Made by a program: the position numbers and the translations under genes
The notes under the pieces: generated by a model
The model's database searches: none
The model's input: the letters and a program-made list of their open reading frames with translations, nothing else
Told to the model about the DNA's origin: nothing
Shown: piece after piece, positions 7,174 to 15,604 of the stretch
Position numbering within the stretch: the stretch's first letter is position 1
How the letters are laid out: the number at the start of each line of letters is the position of its first letter
DNA from: Nitrospiraceae bacterium
Lineage (GTDB): Bacteria > Nitrospirota > Thermodesulfovibrionia > UBA6902
Direction: 5' to 3'
DNA: 33,925 bases
Assembly (NCBI GenBank): GCA_003599505.1
Contig: QZKO01000046.1
Coordinates: forward strand, 1-33,925

Positions 7174-9738
7174 ATGATTACCTTAACCATTAACGAAAAA
7201 GAGATAACGCTGGACAAGCCGGTGACCGTTCTCGAAGCGGCAAAGCTGGCCGGCATAAAAATACCGACTCTCTGTTATCACGAGGCGCTCAAGCCGTACG
7301 GCGGCTGCAGGCTCTGCGTGGTCGAGGTCGAGAGGATGCCGAGGCTGCAGACCTCGTGCACCCTTATGTCCGCGGACGGCATGGTGGTAAAAACAGAATC
7401 CGAAGCAATCTCAAAAGCGCGCCGCGGCATACTGGAATTCCTGCTTATAAACCACCCCCTTGACTGCCCTTACTGCGACAAGGCCGGCGAATGCGAGCTT
7501 CAGGACATGGTCAACAAATACGGGGCCTCGGCCGGCAGATATAAAGAGGAAAAAAGAAAAGTGCCGGAGAGCCATAAGGACCAGATCCTCGCGAGGAATA
7601 TGGAGAGGTGCATCGTCTGCACAAGGTGCGTCCGGATGTGCGGCGACGTCCAGGGCGCTTCCGCCATTTCGATTATAGGCAGAGGCAACCGTTCAAGAAT
7701 GGAGCCTTTTTCTTCGGCCGCTTTTAACTGCGAATACTGCGGCAACTGTCTGACGGTCTGCCCTGTGGGCGCGATACTGAGCCGCCTGTATATACACAGC
7801 TTCAGGCCCTGGCAGCTTGATAAAGAAGTTGAAACTGTCTGCTCCTACTGCGGTGTAGGATGCTCTTTTGTAGCGCAGGTAAGAGACGATTCAATAAAGC
7901 GCGTCATCCCCAGGTTCGATCTCGGATTAAACAAAGGGCTCCTCTGTTCAAGGGGACGTTTCGGCTATGAATACATAAGCAGCCCGGAAAGACTGAAAAC
8001 CCCTCTCGTGCGGAAACACGGCAAGCTTGAGGAAAGCACATGGAGCGAAGCGTTAAGCGTGGTCGCGGAACGGCTGGGACACATTAAAAAGACACACGGC
8101 GGCTCCTCGATCGCAGGCATTGCTTCACCGAGATGCTGCAATGAGGACAATTACGTATTCCAGAAATTCATGCGCACTGTGTGCGGATCAAACAATATAG
8201 ATTCAATTTCAAGGACGGGGTTTGCAGCGGCGCAGAAATATTTTGAAGACCTCCTGGGACAGGGCATAACGGCGAATATGATAGACGGACTTAAAAACTC
8301 CGACGCTATTTTAATTCTCGGCGGCGACCCTACCGCGATAAACCCTGTGCTGGGACTTTCCATACGCGAGGCGTCCGGACGCGGGGCGAAAATACTGGTC
8401 CTCGGCAATGCAAAAGGACTTGAAAGGTTCAAGACCCTTCACATAATGCCGGAGGTCTTTAAGGAGGCGGACACCCTTGAGTCGCTTCTCATCGGGATTT
8501 ACAATGCCAGAGGAACGCGCGGAGAAAAACCGGCTATAGACCACGGCATTAAATCTCTTGCCGGAAAAACAGGAGCCAGGACCGCGGTCCCGGAGTTTGA
8601 CGAGCTCATGATGACGCTCCTTGAGAGTAAATCCGCGTCCATTGTCTTCGGTCCCGATCTGGTGCAGCGCACGGACGGCCACAGGTCCCTTTTCGCTGTT
8701 TCAGGACTGACCTATCTGCTTGAGGCAAGACTTTACCTCCTTTCGGAAAAACCGAATGAGCAGGGGGTTGTCGATACAGGATGCGTCCCTGACATGCTTC
8801 CGGGAGGAAGACCTCTGAATGTTTACGACTTCAGAAGGAAATTCGAAGAGGCCTGGAAAGGTCCTGTCCCGGCAGAAGACGGACTGACACTTTTTGAAAT
8901 AATCGAAAACGCAGGCGCCGGGAAAATAAAAGCGATGTATATCATGGGCGAAAACCCGGTCTTCAATCTCCCCGGCGGCCCTTATATAAAAAATAAACTG
9001 CAATCCCTGGACCTGCTGGTGGTGCAGGACCTTTTTCTCACGGAGACGGCGGAAATCGCGGACGTGGTCCTGCCTGCGCTGGGATGGTCGGAGAGAACAG
9101 GCACATACACCAATCTTGAACGGAGGGTCCAGCTTCAGAGAAAGACGGTCGAAACACTGCACGGGATGGAAGACTGGCGGATAATCTCGGAGGTCTCCGG
9201 CAGGATGGGCTGCAAGATGAGTTACACGGAGGTAAGGGATATTATGGAAGAGATGGCAGGAGTGTCCCCTCTCTACCGGGATATAACTTATCAGGAGATA
9301 GGCAAAGGCAACTGTTTATGGCCCTATCACGGTGAACCGTTAAGGGGAGAAATGAAGACGGTCCCCGCGGCCGCTGATATAGAGCGAGAGCACAGGGAGG
9401 ATTTTTATCTCTCGGTTGAAAAACCCCTGTTCCATTCAGGAACTCTTTCGGGAAAATCACCCGCGCTTATGAAGATATACCCCGGGCCTGTTCTCAGGGT
9501 CGGGGCTTCAGCCGCAAAAAAGGCTGGACTGAAAGAAGGGGATAAGGTACAATTCTTCACGCAGACCGGCAGCCGGGAAGCGGTTGTCTCTATCGAAGAG
9601 TCGATCAGGGACAACAGGGTTTACTACAGCAATAATTTCAAAGGCAGCGGGGCCCTGGGCCTTATGACTTTTACTATCGATGAAGTAACAAAGGCCCCCG
9701 GGCTTGAGGGCTGTGAGGTCAAGATAAAGAAATTATGA
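7174..9738 (+). CDS. nuoG: NADH-quinone oxidoreductase subunit G
   Basis: An 854-residue Fe-S subunit related to molybdopterin oxidoreductases. In order: a [2Fe-2S] ferredoxin domain (YGGCRLCVVEV), the His-Cys3 [4Fe-4S] site (HPLDCPYCDKAGEC), two [4Fe-4S] motifs (CIVCTRCVRMC and CEYCGNCLTVC), the additional N7-type site CSYCGVGCSF...LLCSRG, then the large Mo-bisMGD-like fold and a C-terminal molydop-binding domain. At the position where catalytic homologues carry Sec or Cys it has Gly349 (DSISRTGF), so no molybdenum catalysis is expected. Electrons pass from NuoF to the Q-module. The TGA overlaps the nuoH ATG (9735-9738). The paralogous FDH subunit at 21411 shares the same N-terminal architecture. 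Confidence 0.95.
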   Translation: MITLTINEKEITLDKPVTVLEAAKLAGIKIPTLCYHEALKPYGGCRLCVVEVERMPRLQTSCTLMSADGMVVKTESEAISKARRGILEFLLINHPLDCPYCDKAGECELQDMVNKYGASAGRYKEEKRKVPESHKDQILARNMERCIVCTRCVRMCGDVQGASAISIIGRGNRSRMEPFSSAAFNCEYCGNCLTVCPVGAILSRLYIHSFRPWQLDKEVETVCSYCGVGCSFVAQVRDDSIKRVIPRFDLGLNKGLLCSRGRFGYEYISSPERLKTPLVRKHGKLEESTWSEALSVVAERLGHIKKTHGGSSIAGIASPRCCNEDNYVFQKFMRTVCGSNNIDSISRTGFAAAQKYFEDLLGQGITANMIDGLKNSDAILILGGDPTAINPVLGLSIREASGRGAKILVLGNAKGLERFKTLHIMPEVFKEADTLESLLIGIYNARGTRGEKPAIDHGIKSLAGKTGARTAVPEFDELMMTLLESKSASIVFGPDLVQRTDGHRSLFAVSGLTYLLEARLYLLSEKPNEQGVVDTGCVPDMLPGGRPLNVYDFRRKFEEAWKGPVPAEDGLTLFEIIENAGAGKIKAMYIMGENPVFNLPGGPYIKNKLQSLDLLVVQDLFLTETAEIADVVLPALGWSERTGTYTNLERRVQLQRKTVETLHGMEDWRIISEVSGRMGCKMSYTEVRDIMEEMAGVSPLYRDITYQEIGKGNCLWPYHGEPLRGEMKTVPAAADIEREHREDFYLSVEKPLFHSGTLSGKSPALMKIYPGPVLRVGASAAKKAGLKEGDKVQFFTQTGSREAVVSIEESIRDNRVYYSNNFKGSGALGLMTFTIDEVTKAPGLEGCEVKIKKL

Positions 9739-10709
9739 ACGTAACGGACATGCTCTGGACTCTGCTTAAGGTTTTTATCGTGGTCAACGTGCTGATGATA
9801 CACGTCGCGTATGTCGTGTATTTCGAGCGGAAGGTAATAGGCCACATGCAGGCCAGACTCGGGCCCATGAGGGTCGGCTGGCACGGACTGCTTCAGCCGA
9901 TCGCGGACGGGATAAAGCTTTTCTTCAAGGAAGACATCATCCCTTCTCAGTCCGACAGGCCGATTTTTTACATAGCGCCCATTATCGGACTCGTCGCGGT
10001 TTTATCTTCTCTTGCGGTGATCCCTTTATGGGAAGGGTTTTCAATCGCAAACCTCAATATCGGGATTTTATATATCCTCGCGCTTTCCTCGGTCGGGGCG
10101 TACAGTATCATTCTCGCCGGCTGGGCCTCCAATTCAAAATATTCATTCCTTGGAGGATTGAGGTCTTCGGCGCAGGTCATCAGCTATGAAATCGCGATGG
10201 GTTTGAGCCTTGTCGGCGTCATGATGCTTGCCGGAAGCGCGAACCTTACCGATATCGTAAAGGCCCAGTCAGAGGGCTGGTTCCTCTGGTATCAGCCTGT
10301 CGCGTGCCTGATATTCGTAATGTCGGCAATGGCGGAAACCAACAGGGCGCCTTTTGATTTGCCTGAGGCGGAGTCGGAACTTGTGGCCGGCTATTTCACG
10401 GAATACAGCAGCATGCGCTTCGGCCTGTTTTTCATGGCTGAATACGCCGGGATGTTTATCATGTCCGCCCTCGGGACCATATGTTTTCTGGGTGGCTGGA
10501 GCGGTCCCGATTTTGGGATATTTGCCCACGTCCCGAAGGTTGTGTGGCTTTTGCTGAAGATTTACGGGTGTATATTCTTTTATTTCTGGATAAGGGCGAC
10601 GCTGCCGAGATACAGGTATGACCAGCTCATGGCGCTCGGATGGAAGGTGTTTATCCCGCTGGCATTGGCGAATATTGTAGTAACGGGAGTGATAAAACTG
10701 TGGAAATGA
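9735..10709 (+). CDS. nuoH: NADH-quinone oxidoreductase subunit H
   Basis: Membrane subunit at the quinone channel, 324 residues with about eight transmembrane helices. The signatures are YFERKVIGHMQARLGPMRVG and LQPIADGIKLFFKED near the N-terminus, the charged loop AETNRAPFDLPEAESELVAGYFTEYSSMRF, and RATLPRYRYDQLMALGWKVF near the end. It transmits quinone-reduction energy into the membrane arm. The start overlaps the nuoG stop as ATGA. Downstream is a 49-base gap made mostly of period-8 repeats before nuoI. Confidence 0.97.
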   Translation: MNVTDMLWTLLKVFIVVNVLMIHVAYVVYFERKVIGHMQARLGPMRVGWHGLLQPIADGIKLFFKEDIIPSQSDRPIFYIAPIIGLVAVLSSLAVIPLWEGFSIANLNIGILYILALSSVGAYSIILAGWASNSKYSFLGGLRSSAQVISYEIAMGLSLVGVMMLAGSANLTDIVKAQSEGWFLWYQPVACLIFVMSAMAETNRAPFDLPEAESELVAGYFTEYSSMRFGLFFMAEYAGMFIMSALGTICFLGGWSGPDFGIFAHVPKVVWLLLKIYGCIFFYFWIRATLPRYRYDQLMALGWKVFIPLALANIVVTGVIKLWK

Positions 10710-10712
10710 ATA

Positions 10713-10750
10713 GAACCCTTGAACCCTTGAACCCCGGGACCCTGGGACCC
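10713..10750 (+). repeat. Period-8 GAACCCTT tandem repeat in the nuoH-nuoI gap
   Basis: Units read GAACCCTT, GAACCCTT, GAACCCCG, GGACCCTG, GGACCC: five consecutive 8-base periods with drift. The tract occupies most of the intercistronic gap and stops 8 bases before the nuoI ATG. The tract at 5864-5888 is the same family in the opposite orientation. Confidence 0.85.
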
Positions 10751-10758
10751 TACTTATT

Positions 10759-11307
10759 ATGACTGTCACCGACTTCGTAAAAAAGGTATTATTCCTGGAA
10801 ATCCTCAAAGGGCTTGCCCTCACGATCAGGCATTTTTTCTCGCCCGCGGTCACGAGGCAATACCCTTCGGAGAAGAGAGAGCCTTTCCCCGGTTCGAGGG
10901 GACTCAACGCGCTTGTAAGAGACCCTGAAACAGGCAAGGCGAAATGTGTCGGCTGCGGGCTTTGCGCGGCCATGTGCCCCTCGCAGTGCATTCATATTTA
11001 CACGAGCGAGGGTGAGGACCACAAAAAGGTTGTCGACAGGTATGAGATTGAGGTATTGAGGTGTGTTTTCTGCGGGCTTTGCGTTGAGGCATGCCCTTAC
11101 GGCGCTGTGGCGCTTACCGACTGCTACGAGTATTCGGGCTTTACAAGGGAAGAATTTTATATGAACAAAGACCGTCTCCTGAAAAACTGGGACGATTATA
11201 TGGCAGGCGAAAAAGGCAGAATATATTTTCAGAAATACTGGACGCCCAGGGCTTCCGATTTCAGAGCTGCCGCGCTGTCCCGCTCAAAAGAGGAGGCAAA
11301 GACATGA
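10759..11307 (+). CDS. nuoI: NADH-quinone oxidoreductase subunit I
   Basis: A 182-residue subunit carrying clusters N6a and N6b, which bridge NuoG to NuoB. The two ferredoxin motifs are C63-C66-C69-C73 (CVGCGLCAAMC) and C102-C105-C108-C112 (CVFCGLCVEAC), each followed by a proline as usual. The amphipathic N-terminus (LTIRHFFSPAVTRQYP) anchors it to the membrane arm. The ATG lacks a Shine-Dalgarno because the preceding bases are repeat-derived. The C-terminus reads KEEAKT and its TGA overlaps the nuoJ ATG. Confidence 0.96.
   Translation: MTVTDFVKKVLFLEILKGLALTIRHFFSPAVTRQYPSEKREPFPGSRGLNALVRDPETGKAKCVGCGLCAAMCPSQCIHIYTSEGEDHKKVVDRYEIEVLRCVFCGLCVEACPYGAVALTDCYEYSGFTREEFYMNKDRLLKNWDDYMAGEKGRIYFQKYWTPRASDFRAAALSRSKEEAKT
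11291..11296 (+). promoter_or_regulatory. Shine-Dalgarno deciding the nuoJ start
   Basis: AGGAGG ends 7 bases before the ATG at 11304. It shows that nuoJ begins there rather than at any of the upstream in-frame codons, which lie inside nuoI. Confidence 0.85.
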
Positions 11308-11819
11308 CAGCGCCCCAGGTCTTCTTTTCCTATTTCGCGGCCATGATTACAGGTCTGTCCCTGCTTGTGGTGACCAGGAAAAATCCCGTCCACAGCGTAC
11401 TGTGGATGCTGCTGCTCTTCGTGCATATAGCGGGGCTCTATCTTTTCCTGAACGCGGAATTCCTTGCGGCGATACAGATAATCATATACGCCGGGGCCAT
11501 ACTTGTATTATTCCTGTTTGTCATAATGCTGCTGAACCTGCGGAAGGAAGAGACTGAAAAAAGGTTTCAGAGGCAGTGGCCTCTCGGTCTGGGCATAGGC
11601 GTTGTCCTTATGATGTTCCTGGTCCCGGTCCTCGGCAATATCAGCGTGGTCCCGCCGTTAGGACCTTACTCGGTGGATGCCATAAAATCAGAAGGACATA
11701 TTATGACGGTAGGAAAGGTCTTATACACCGAATTCCTGCTGCCGTTTGAAATCGCTTCGGTGATACTTTTAGTCGCGATCGTCGGCGCTGTGGTGCTGGC
11801 GAAGAGGAGACTGGAGTGA
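11304..11819 (+). CDS. nuoJ: NADH-quinone oxidoreductase subunit J
   Basis: Membrane subunit of 171 residues with five predicted helices. The conserved stretch [33 protein letters not shown] covers TM2 and TM3, including the region that forms a pi-bulge in complex I structures. The final helix ([20 protein letters not shown]) is also typical. The same frame stays open back to 11091 within nuoI, but the AGGAGG at 11291 and the ATGA overlap with the nuoI stop fix the start at 11304. It ends 7 bases before nuoK would start at its first TTG. Confidence 0.95.
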   Translation: MTAPQVFFSYFAAMITGLSLLVVTRKNPVHSVLWMLLLFVHIAGLYLFLNAEFLAAIQIIIYAGAILVLFLFVIMLLNLRKEETEKRFQRQWPLGLGIGVVLMMFLVPVLGNISVVPPLGPYSVDAIKSEGHIMTVGKVLYTEFLLPFEIASVILLVAIVGAVVLAKRRLE

Positions 11820-11829
11820 GGAGGTTTTG

Positions 11830-12132
11830 TTGGTCCCGTTAAGCTGGTACATAATTTTAAGCGCGGTGATGTTCAGTATCGGCGTGTTCGGTTTCCTCGC
11901 GCGGCGCAACCTGATTATTGTTTTTATGTCGGTCGAGCTGATGCTTAATTCAGTGAACATCAGCCTTGTGGCCTTCAGCCATTACCTGCAGTCCATGAGG
12001 GGACAGATACTTGTCTTCTTCGTAATAACCGTAGCTGCTGCCGAGGCAGCGATCGGCCTGGCCATACTGATCGCCTTTTACAGGAACAACCCCACTATAA
12101 AAGTGGATGAGATAAATTTGCTGAAAGGATGA
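11830..12132 (+). CDS. nuoK: NADH-quinone oxidoreductase subunit K
   Basis: A 100-residue, three-helix membrane subunit related to MrpC. The conserved glutamate lies in the [16 protein letters not shown] block of TM2, and [18 protein letters not shown] in TM3 carries the second functional glutamate. Two adjacent TTG codons (11827 and 11830) are possible starts. GAGGAGG at 11818-11824 gives a 5-base spacing to 11830 but only 2 to 11827, so I choose 11830, giving an N-terminus MVPLSWY as in many homologues. Its stop is followed at once by nuoL. Confidence 0.93.
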   Translation: MVPLSWYIILSAVMFSIGVFGFLARRNLIIVFMSVELMLNSVNISLVAFSHYLQSMRGQILVFFVITVAAAEAAIGLAILIAFYRNNPTIKVDEINLLKG

Positions 12133-12133
12133 A

Positions 12134-14053
12134 ATGAAATACACATTAATACCATTGCTGCCGCTCCTTTCTTTCATCATCAATATCCTCTTCGGCAGGA
12201 ATTTCATAAAAGATAAAGCGCACTGGATCGCTGTTCCCGCAGTCGCAGGATCGTTCATCCTCGCGGTCTCGGCCTTTATGGACGTGCTGGCAGGCAATGT
12301 AATCAACCTCAACATCTATAACTGGATTGTATCGGGAGATTTTCAGGTATCCATCGGTTTCCTCATTGACCAGTTGACCGCTATAATGCTGATTGTCGTC
12401 ACGTCCATCAGCACCCTGATATTTATTTATTCAATAGGATATATGCACGGAGACGGAGGTTATTACAGGTTCTTCGCTTATCTGAGCCTGTTCGTCTTTT
12501 CCATGCTCATGCTCGTTATGGCAAACAACTTCCTGCTACTTTATTTCGGGTGGGAGGCGGTCGGCCTGTGTTCATATTTCCTCATAGGTTTCTGGTTCCA
12601 CAAGAAATCCGCGGCTGACGCCGGCAAGAAGGCCTTCATCGTCAACAGGTTCGGGGACTTCGGTTTCGGCCTCGGCGTGATACTCGTCTTCCTTACCTTT
12701 GGAAGCCTTGATTACGCGCAGGTGTTCGGCAACGCAGGCAGTGTCGTCGGACAGACAATAAATATTCTCGGAACGGATTATGATCTTATAACAGTAATAT
12801 GTCTGCTTCTCTTCTGCGGCGCTGTCGGAAAATCAGCCCAGATGCCGCTGCATGTATGGCTGCCCGACGCGATGGAGGGACCCACTCCGGTTTCCGCGCT
12901 GATCCATGCGGCCACTATGGTAACGGCGGGCGTTTTCATGGTCGCGCGCTGCAACCCGCTGTTCAACCTCTCTCACACCGCGATGAATACGGTGGCGGTT
13001 GTCGGCGGCGTGACCGCGATATTCGCCGCTACAATCGGCCTGGTGCAGAATGACATTAAACGCGTCATCGCGTATTCCACGGTCAGCCAGCTTGGCTATA
13101 TGTTCCTCGCCCTCGGCGTGGGCGCGTACTCGGCGGGGATATTCCACCTCTATACCCACGCTTATTTCAAGGCGCTCCTCTTCCTCGGTTCAGGAAGCGT
13201 TATCCATGCCCTGCATGACGAGCAGAATATGCAAAAGATGGGCGGACTGAAAAAATATATGCCCGTGACGTACGCGGTATTCATTATAGCCACGCTGAGC
13301 ATCACGGGAATTCCCGGACTGGCGGGCTTCTTCAGTAAAGACGAGATCCTCTACAGGGCCTATCTCGGCGGAGATACCGGCAAATTTCTATGGCTCCTCG
13401 GTACAGCCGCGGCCCTCATGACTTCATTTTATTCCTGGAGGCTTATATTCATGACGTTCCACGGCAAATTCCGGGGGACGCATGAACAGGAGCACCACCT
13501 GCATGAGTCGCCAAAGGTGATAACAGTCCCCCTGATGTTCCTTGCCGTGGGCGCGATATTCGCGGGATATGCCGGCATACCGCCCCTTCTTATGGAGCAC
13601 GGCGACAGGATCGGTGAGTTCCTCTCACCCGTGCTCGGACATCCTCACGGCGAAGGTACCCATGCCGAAGAGATGATGGTCATGGCGTCTTCAGTGCTTG
13701 TCGCGCTGGCAGGATGGTTTATCGCGCATAAAATGTATGTCAAAAATCCGGAGCTGCCCCGGAAAGTCGCTGAAATGTTCAAACCTTTTTATAATCTCCT
13801 GTTCAACAAGTACTATGTGGATGAGCTTTACGGAAAGACAATCGTTCAGCCGGTGCTTAAAATTTCGGACAAAGTCATACTTGGTTTTTTTGACGCAAAA
13901 ATAATAGAAGGGATTGTTAACGGCGTGCCTAACCTGATAGGCGCCTTCAGCAGGAAGTTCCGGCAGGTCCAGACCGGGCTTCTGTCGAATTACGGACTCG
14001 CGATGGCGCTCGGAGCGCTTGCGATTATCGGGTATATGATTTTTATGAGGTAA
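12134..14053 (+). CDS. nuoL: NADH-quinone oxidoreductase subunit L
   Basis: Distal proton-pumping subunit, 639 residues, homologous to MrpA antiporters. It has many transmembrane helices, the core motif KSAQMPLHVWLPDAMEGPTP with the lysine and histidine used in proton transfer, and the conserved glutamate in FGWEAVGLCSYFLIGFW. The C-terminal part (about residues 520-639, MKKYYV-like segment NKYYVDELYGKTIVQP) corresponds to the long lateral helix and the last helix that spans the other antiporter subunits. The ATG lies 1 base after the nuoK stop with AAGGA upstream, so translation is likely coupled. Confidence 0.97.
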   Translation: MKYTLIPLLPLLSFIINILFGRNFIKDKAHWIAVPAVAGSFILAVSAFMDVLAGNVINLNIYNWIVSGDFQVSIGFLIDQLTAIMLIVVTSISTLIFIYSIGYMHGDGGYYRFFAYLSLFVFSMLMLVMANNFLLLYFGWEAVGLCSYFLIGFWFHKKSAADAGKKAFIVNRFGDFGFGLGVILVFLTFGSLDYAQVFGNAGSVVGQTINILGTDYDLITVICLLLFCGAVGKSAQMPLHVWLPDAMEGPTPVSALIHAATMVTAGVFMVARCNPLFNLSHTAMNTVAVVGGVTAIFAATIGLVQNDIKRVIAYSTVSQLGYMFLALGVGAYSAGIFHLYTHAYFKALLFLGSGSVIHALHDEQNMQKMGGLKKYMPVTYAVFIIATLSITGIPGLAGFFSKDEILYRAYLGGDTGKFLWLLGTAAALMTSFYSWRLIFMTFHGKFRGTHEQEHHLHESPKVITVPLMFLAVGAIFAGYAGIPPLLMEHGDRIGEFLSPVLGHPHGEGTHAEEMMVMASSVLVALAGWFIAHKMYVKNPELPRKVAEMFKPFYNLLFNKYYVDELYGKTIVQPVLKISDKVILGFFDAKIIEGIVNGVPNLIGAFSRKFRQVQTGLLSNYGLAMALGALAIIGYMIFMR

Positions 14054-14056
14054 TGA

Positions 14057-15604
14057 ATGGAAAATATAATCCTTAACCAGTTAAATTACCCGGTTCTCAC
14101 ATGCACGGTGTTCCTGCCCGTGGCAGGCGCGCTGCTCCTGCTCTTCCTGCGGGGCGATAGCCTGATAAGGTTTACAACTCTTCTCGTGACCCTCGCGACC
14201 TTTGTTATTTCACTGCCGCTCCTTACTGATTTTGACAAGACAACTTATAAAATGCAGTTCGTTGAAAAACACGAATGGATCCCTTCCTGGGGAATAAACT
14301 ATTTCATAGGAATCGACGGCATCAGCATCCTGTTCATCTTCCTGACAACGCTGCTCAGCATACTTTGCGTCCTGGTCTCCTGGAAGGCGATAGAGAACAA
14401 GGCAAAGGAATTCCATATCGCCCTGCTCACGCTGGAAGCGGGGATGCTGGGGGTGTTCGTGGCCCTGGATTTCTTCCTCTTCTATATCTTCTGGGAAGCC
14501 ATGCTCATTCCCATGTTCCTCCTTATCGGCGTATGGGGAGGGCCTCAAAGGGTTTACGCGGCGATAAAGTTCTTCCTCTACACGCTTGTCGGGAGCGTGC
14601 TGATGCTCGTCGGGATTGTGGTGCTCTATTTCACCGGCGGCAATACACTGGACATTCTCGCTTTAAGCGCCTTACAGTACCCTTTGAAGCTTCAATTCTG
14701 GCTGTTCCTTGCCTTCTTCGCGGCCTTCGCCGTAAAGGTGCCGATGTTCCCGTTTCATACATGGCTGCCCGACGCCCACACAGAGGCGCCGACAGCCGGA
14801 AGCGTTATCCTCGCGGGCGTCCTGCTCAAGATGGGGGCCTACGGTTTTCTCAGGTTCTCCATCCCCATGTTCCCGGACGCTACAAGGTTATTCGTTAAAC
14901 CGGTATTCATACTGTCGGTTATCGGCATCATCTACGGCGCGCTGGTATGTCTCGCTCAAAAGGATTTAAAGCGCCTCATCGCATACTCCAGTGTCAGCCA
15001 TATGGGATTTGTCACGCTGGGCATTTTTGCACTGAATATCCAGGGAGTAGAAGGCGGGATACTCCAGATGGTCAACCACGGGATTATCACCGGCGCGTTG
15101 TTCCTTATGATAGGGATTATTTATGAAAGGACCCACACAAGGGAAATAGCGGCTTACGGCGGGTTTGCCACCCTTGTCCCATGGTACGCGGGGCTATTTA
15201 TCATACTGACCTTTGCCTCCATAGGACTGCCGGGGACGAACGGTTTCATCGGCGAATTCCTGATACTGTTCGGGGCGTTCAAGGCCCAAAAACTTTACGG
15301 GGTGCTGGCTGCCACAGGAGTCATACTCGGGGCAGGTTATATGCTTTGGCTCTACCAGAAGATTTTCTGGGAAAGACCTGGACCTGATTACGGCCCGTCA
15401 GGCCGTCACCCGGTGCGGGACCTGGGTTTGAGAGAAGTTGTTACACTTGCGCCGTTGATAGCGCTTATATTCTGGATAGGGTTCTATCCGGAGGTTTTTC
15501 TGGGCTATATGCATTCATCAGTAGAGCGTTTGCTTCAAGACTTTAATCTGAGCGCTTACGCGGAAAGTCAAAATTTAATGGCGCAACTCAGGGAGATATT
15601 CTGA
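14057..15604 (+). CDS. nuoM: NADH-quinone oxidoreductase subunit M
   Basis: A 515-residue antiporter-like pumping subunit. Key blocks are FFLFYIFWEAMLIPMFLLIGVWGG with the conserved membrane glutamate, KVPMFPFHTWLPDAHTEAPTAGS with the proton-channel lysine and histidine, and KRLIAYSSVSHMGFVTLG. GAGG just upstream of the ATG at 14057 serves as Shine-Dalgarno. The TGA overlaps the nuoN start (TGATG at 15602-15606). Only one nuoM copy is present here. Confidence 0.97.
   Translation: MENIILNQLNYPVLTCTVFLPVAGALLLLFLRGDSLIRFTTLLVTLATFVISLPLLTDFDKTTYKMQFVEKHEWIPSWGINYFIGIDGISILFIFLTTLLSILCVLVSWKAIENKAKEFHIALLTLEAGMLGVFVALDFFLFYIFWEAMLIPMFLLIGVWGGPQRVYAAIKFFLYTLVGSVLMLVGIVVLYFTGGNTLDILALSALQYPLKLQFWLFLAFFAAFAVKVPMFPFHTWLPDAHTEAPTAGSVILAGVLLKMGAYGFLRFSIPMFPDATRLFVKPVFILSVIGIIYGALVCLAQKDLKRLIAYSSVSHMGFVTLGIFALNIQGVEGGILQMVNHGIITGALFLMIGIIYERTHTREIAAYGGFATLVPWYAGLFIILTFASIGLPGTNGFIGEFLILFGAFKAQKLYGVLAATGVILGAGYMLWLYQKIFWERPGPDYGPSGRHPVRDLGLREVVTLAPLIALIFWIGFYPEVFLGYMHSSVERLLQDFNLSAYAESQNLMAQLREIF

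Noticed and set aside
10269-10991. 240-codon minus-strand frame across nuoH and nuoI
   Set aside because: It crosses an intergenic repeat and two real genes, and has no recognisable domain.
11091-11303. N-terminal extension of nuoJ inside nuoI
   Set aside because: AGGAGG and the ATGA overlap place the start at 11304; the upstream part is an out-of-frame shadow of nuoI.
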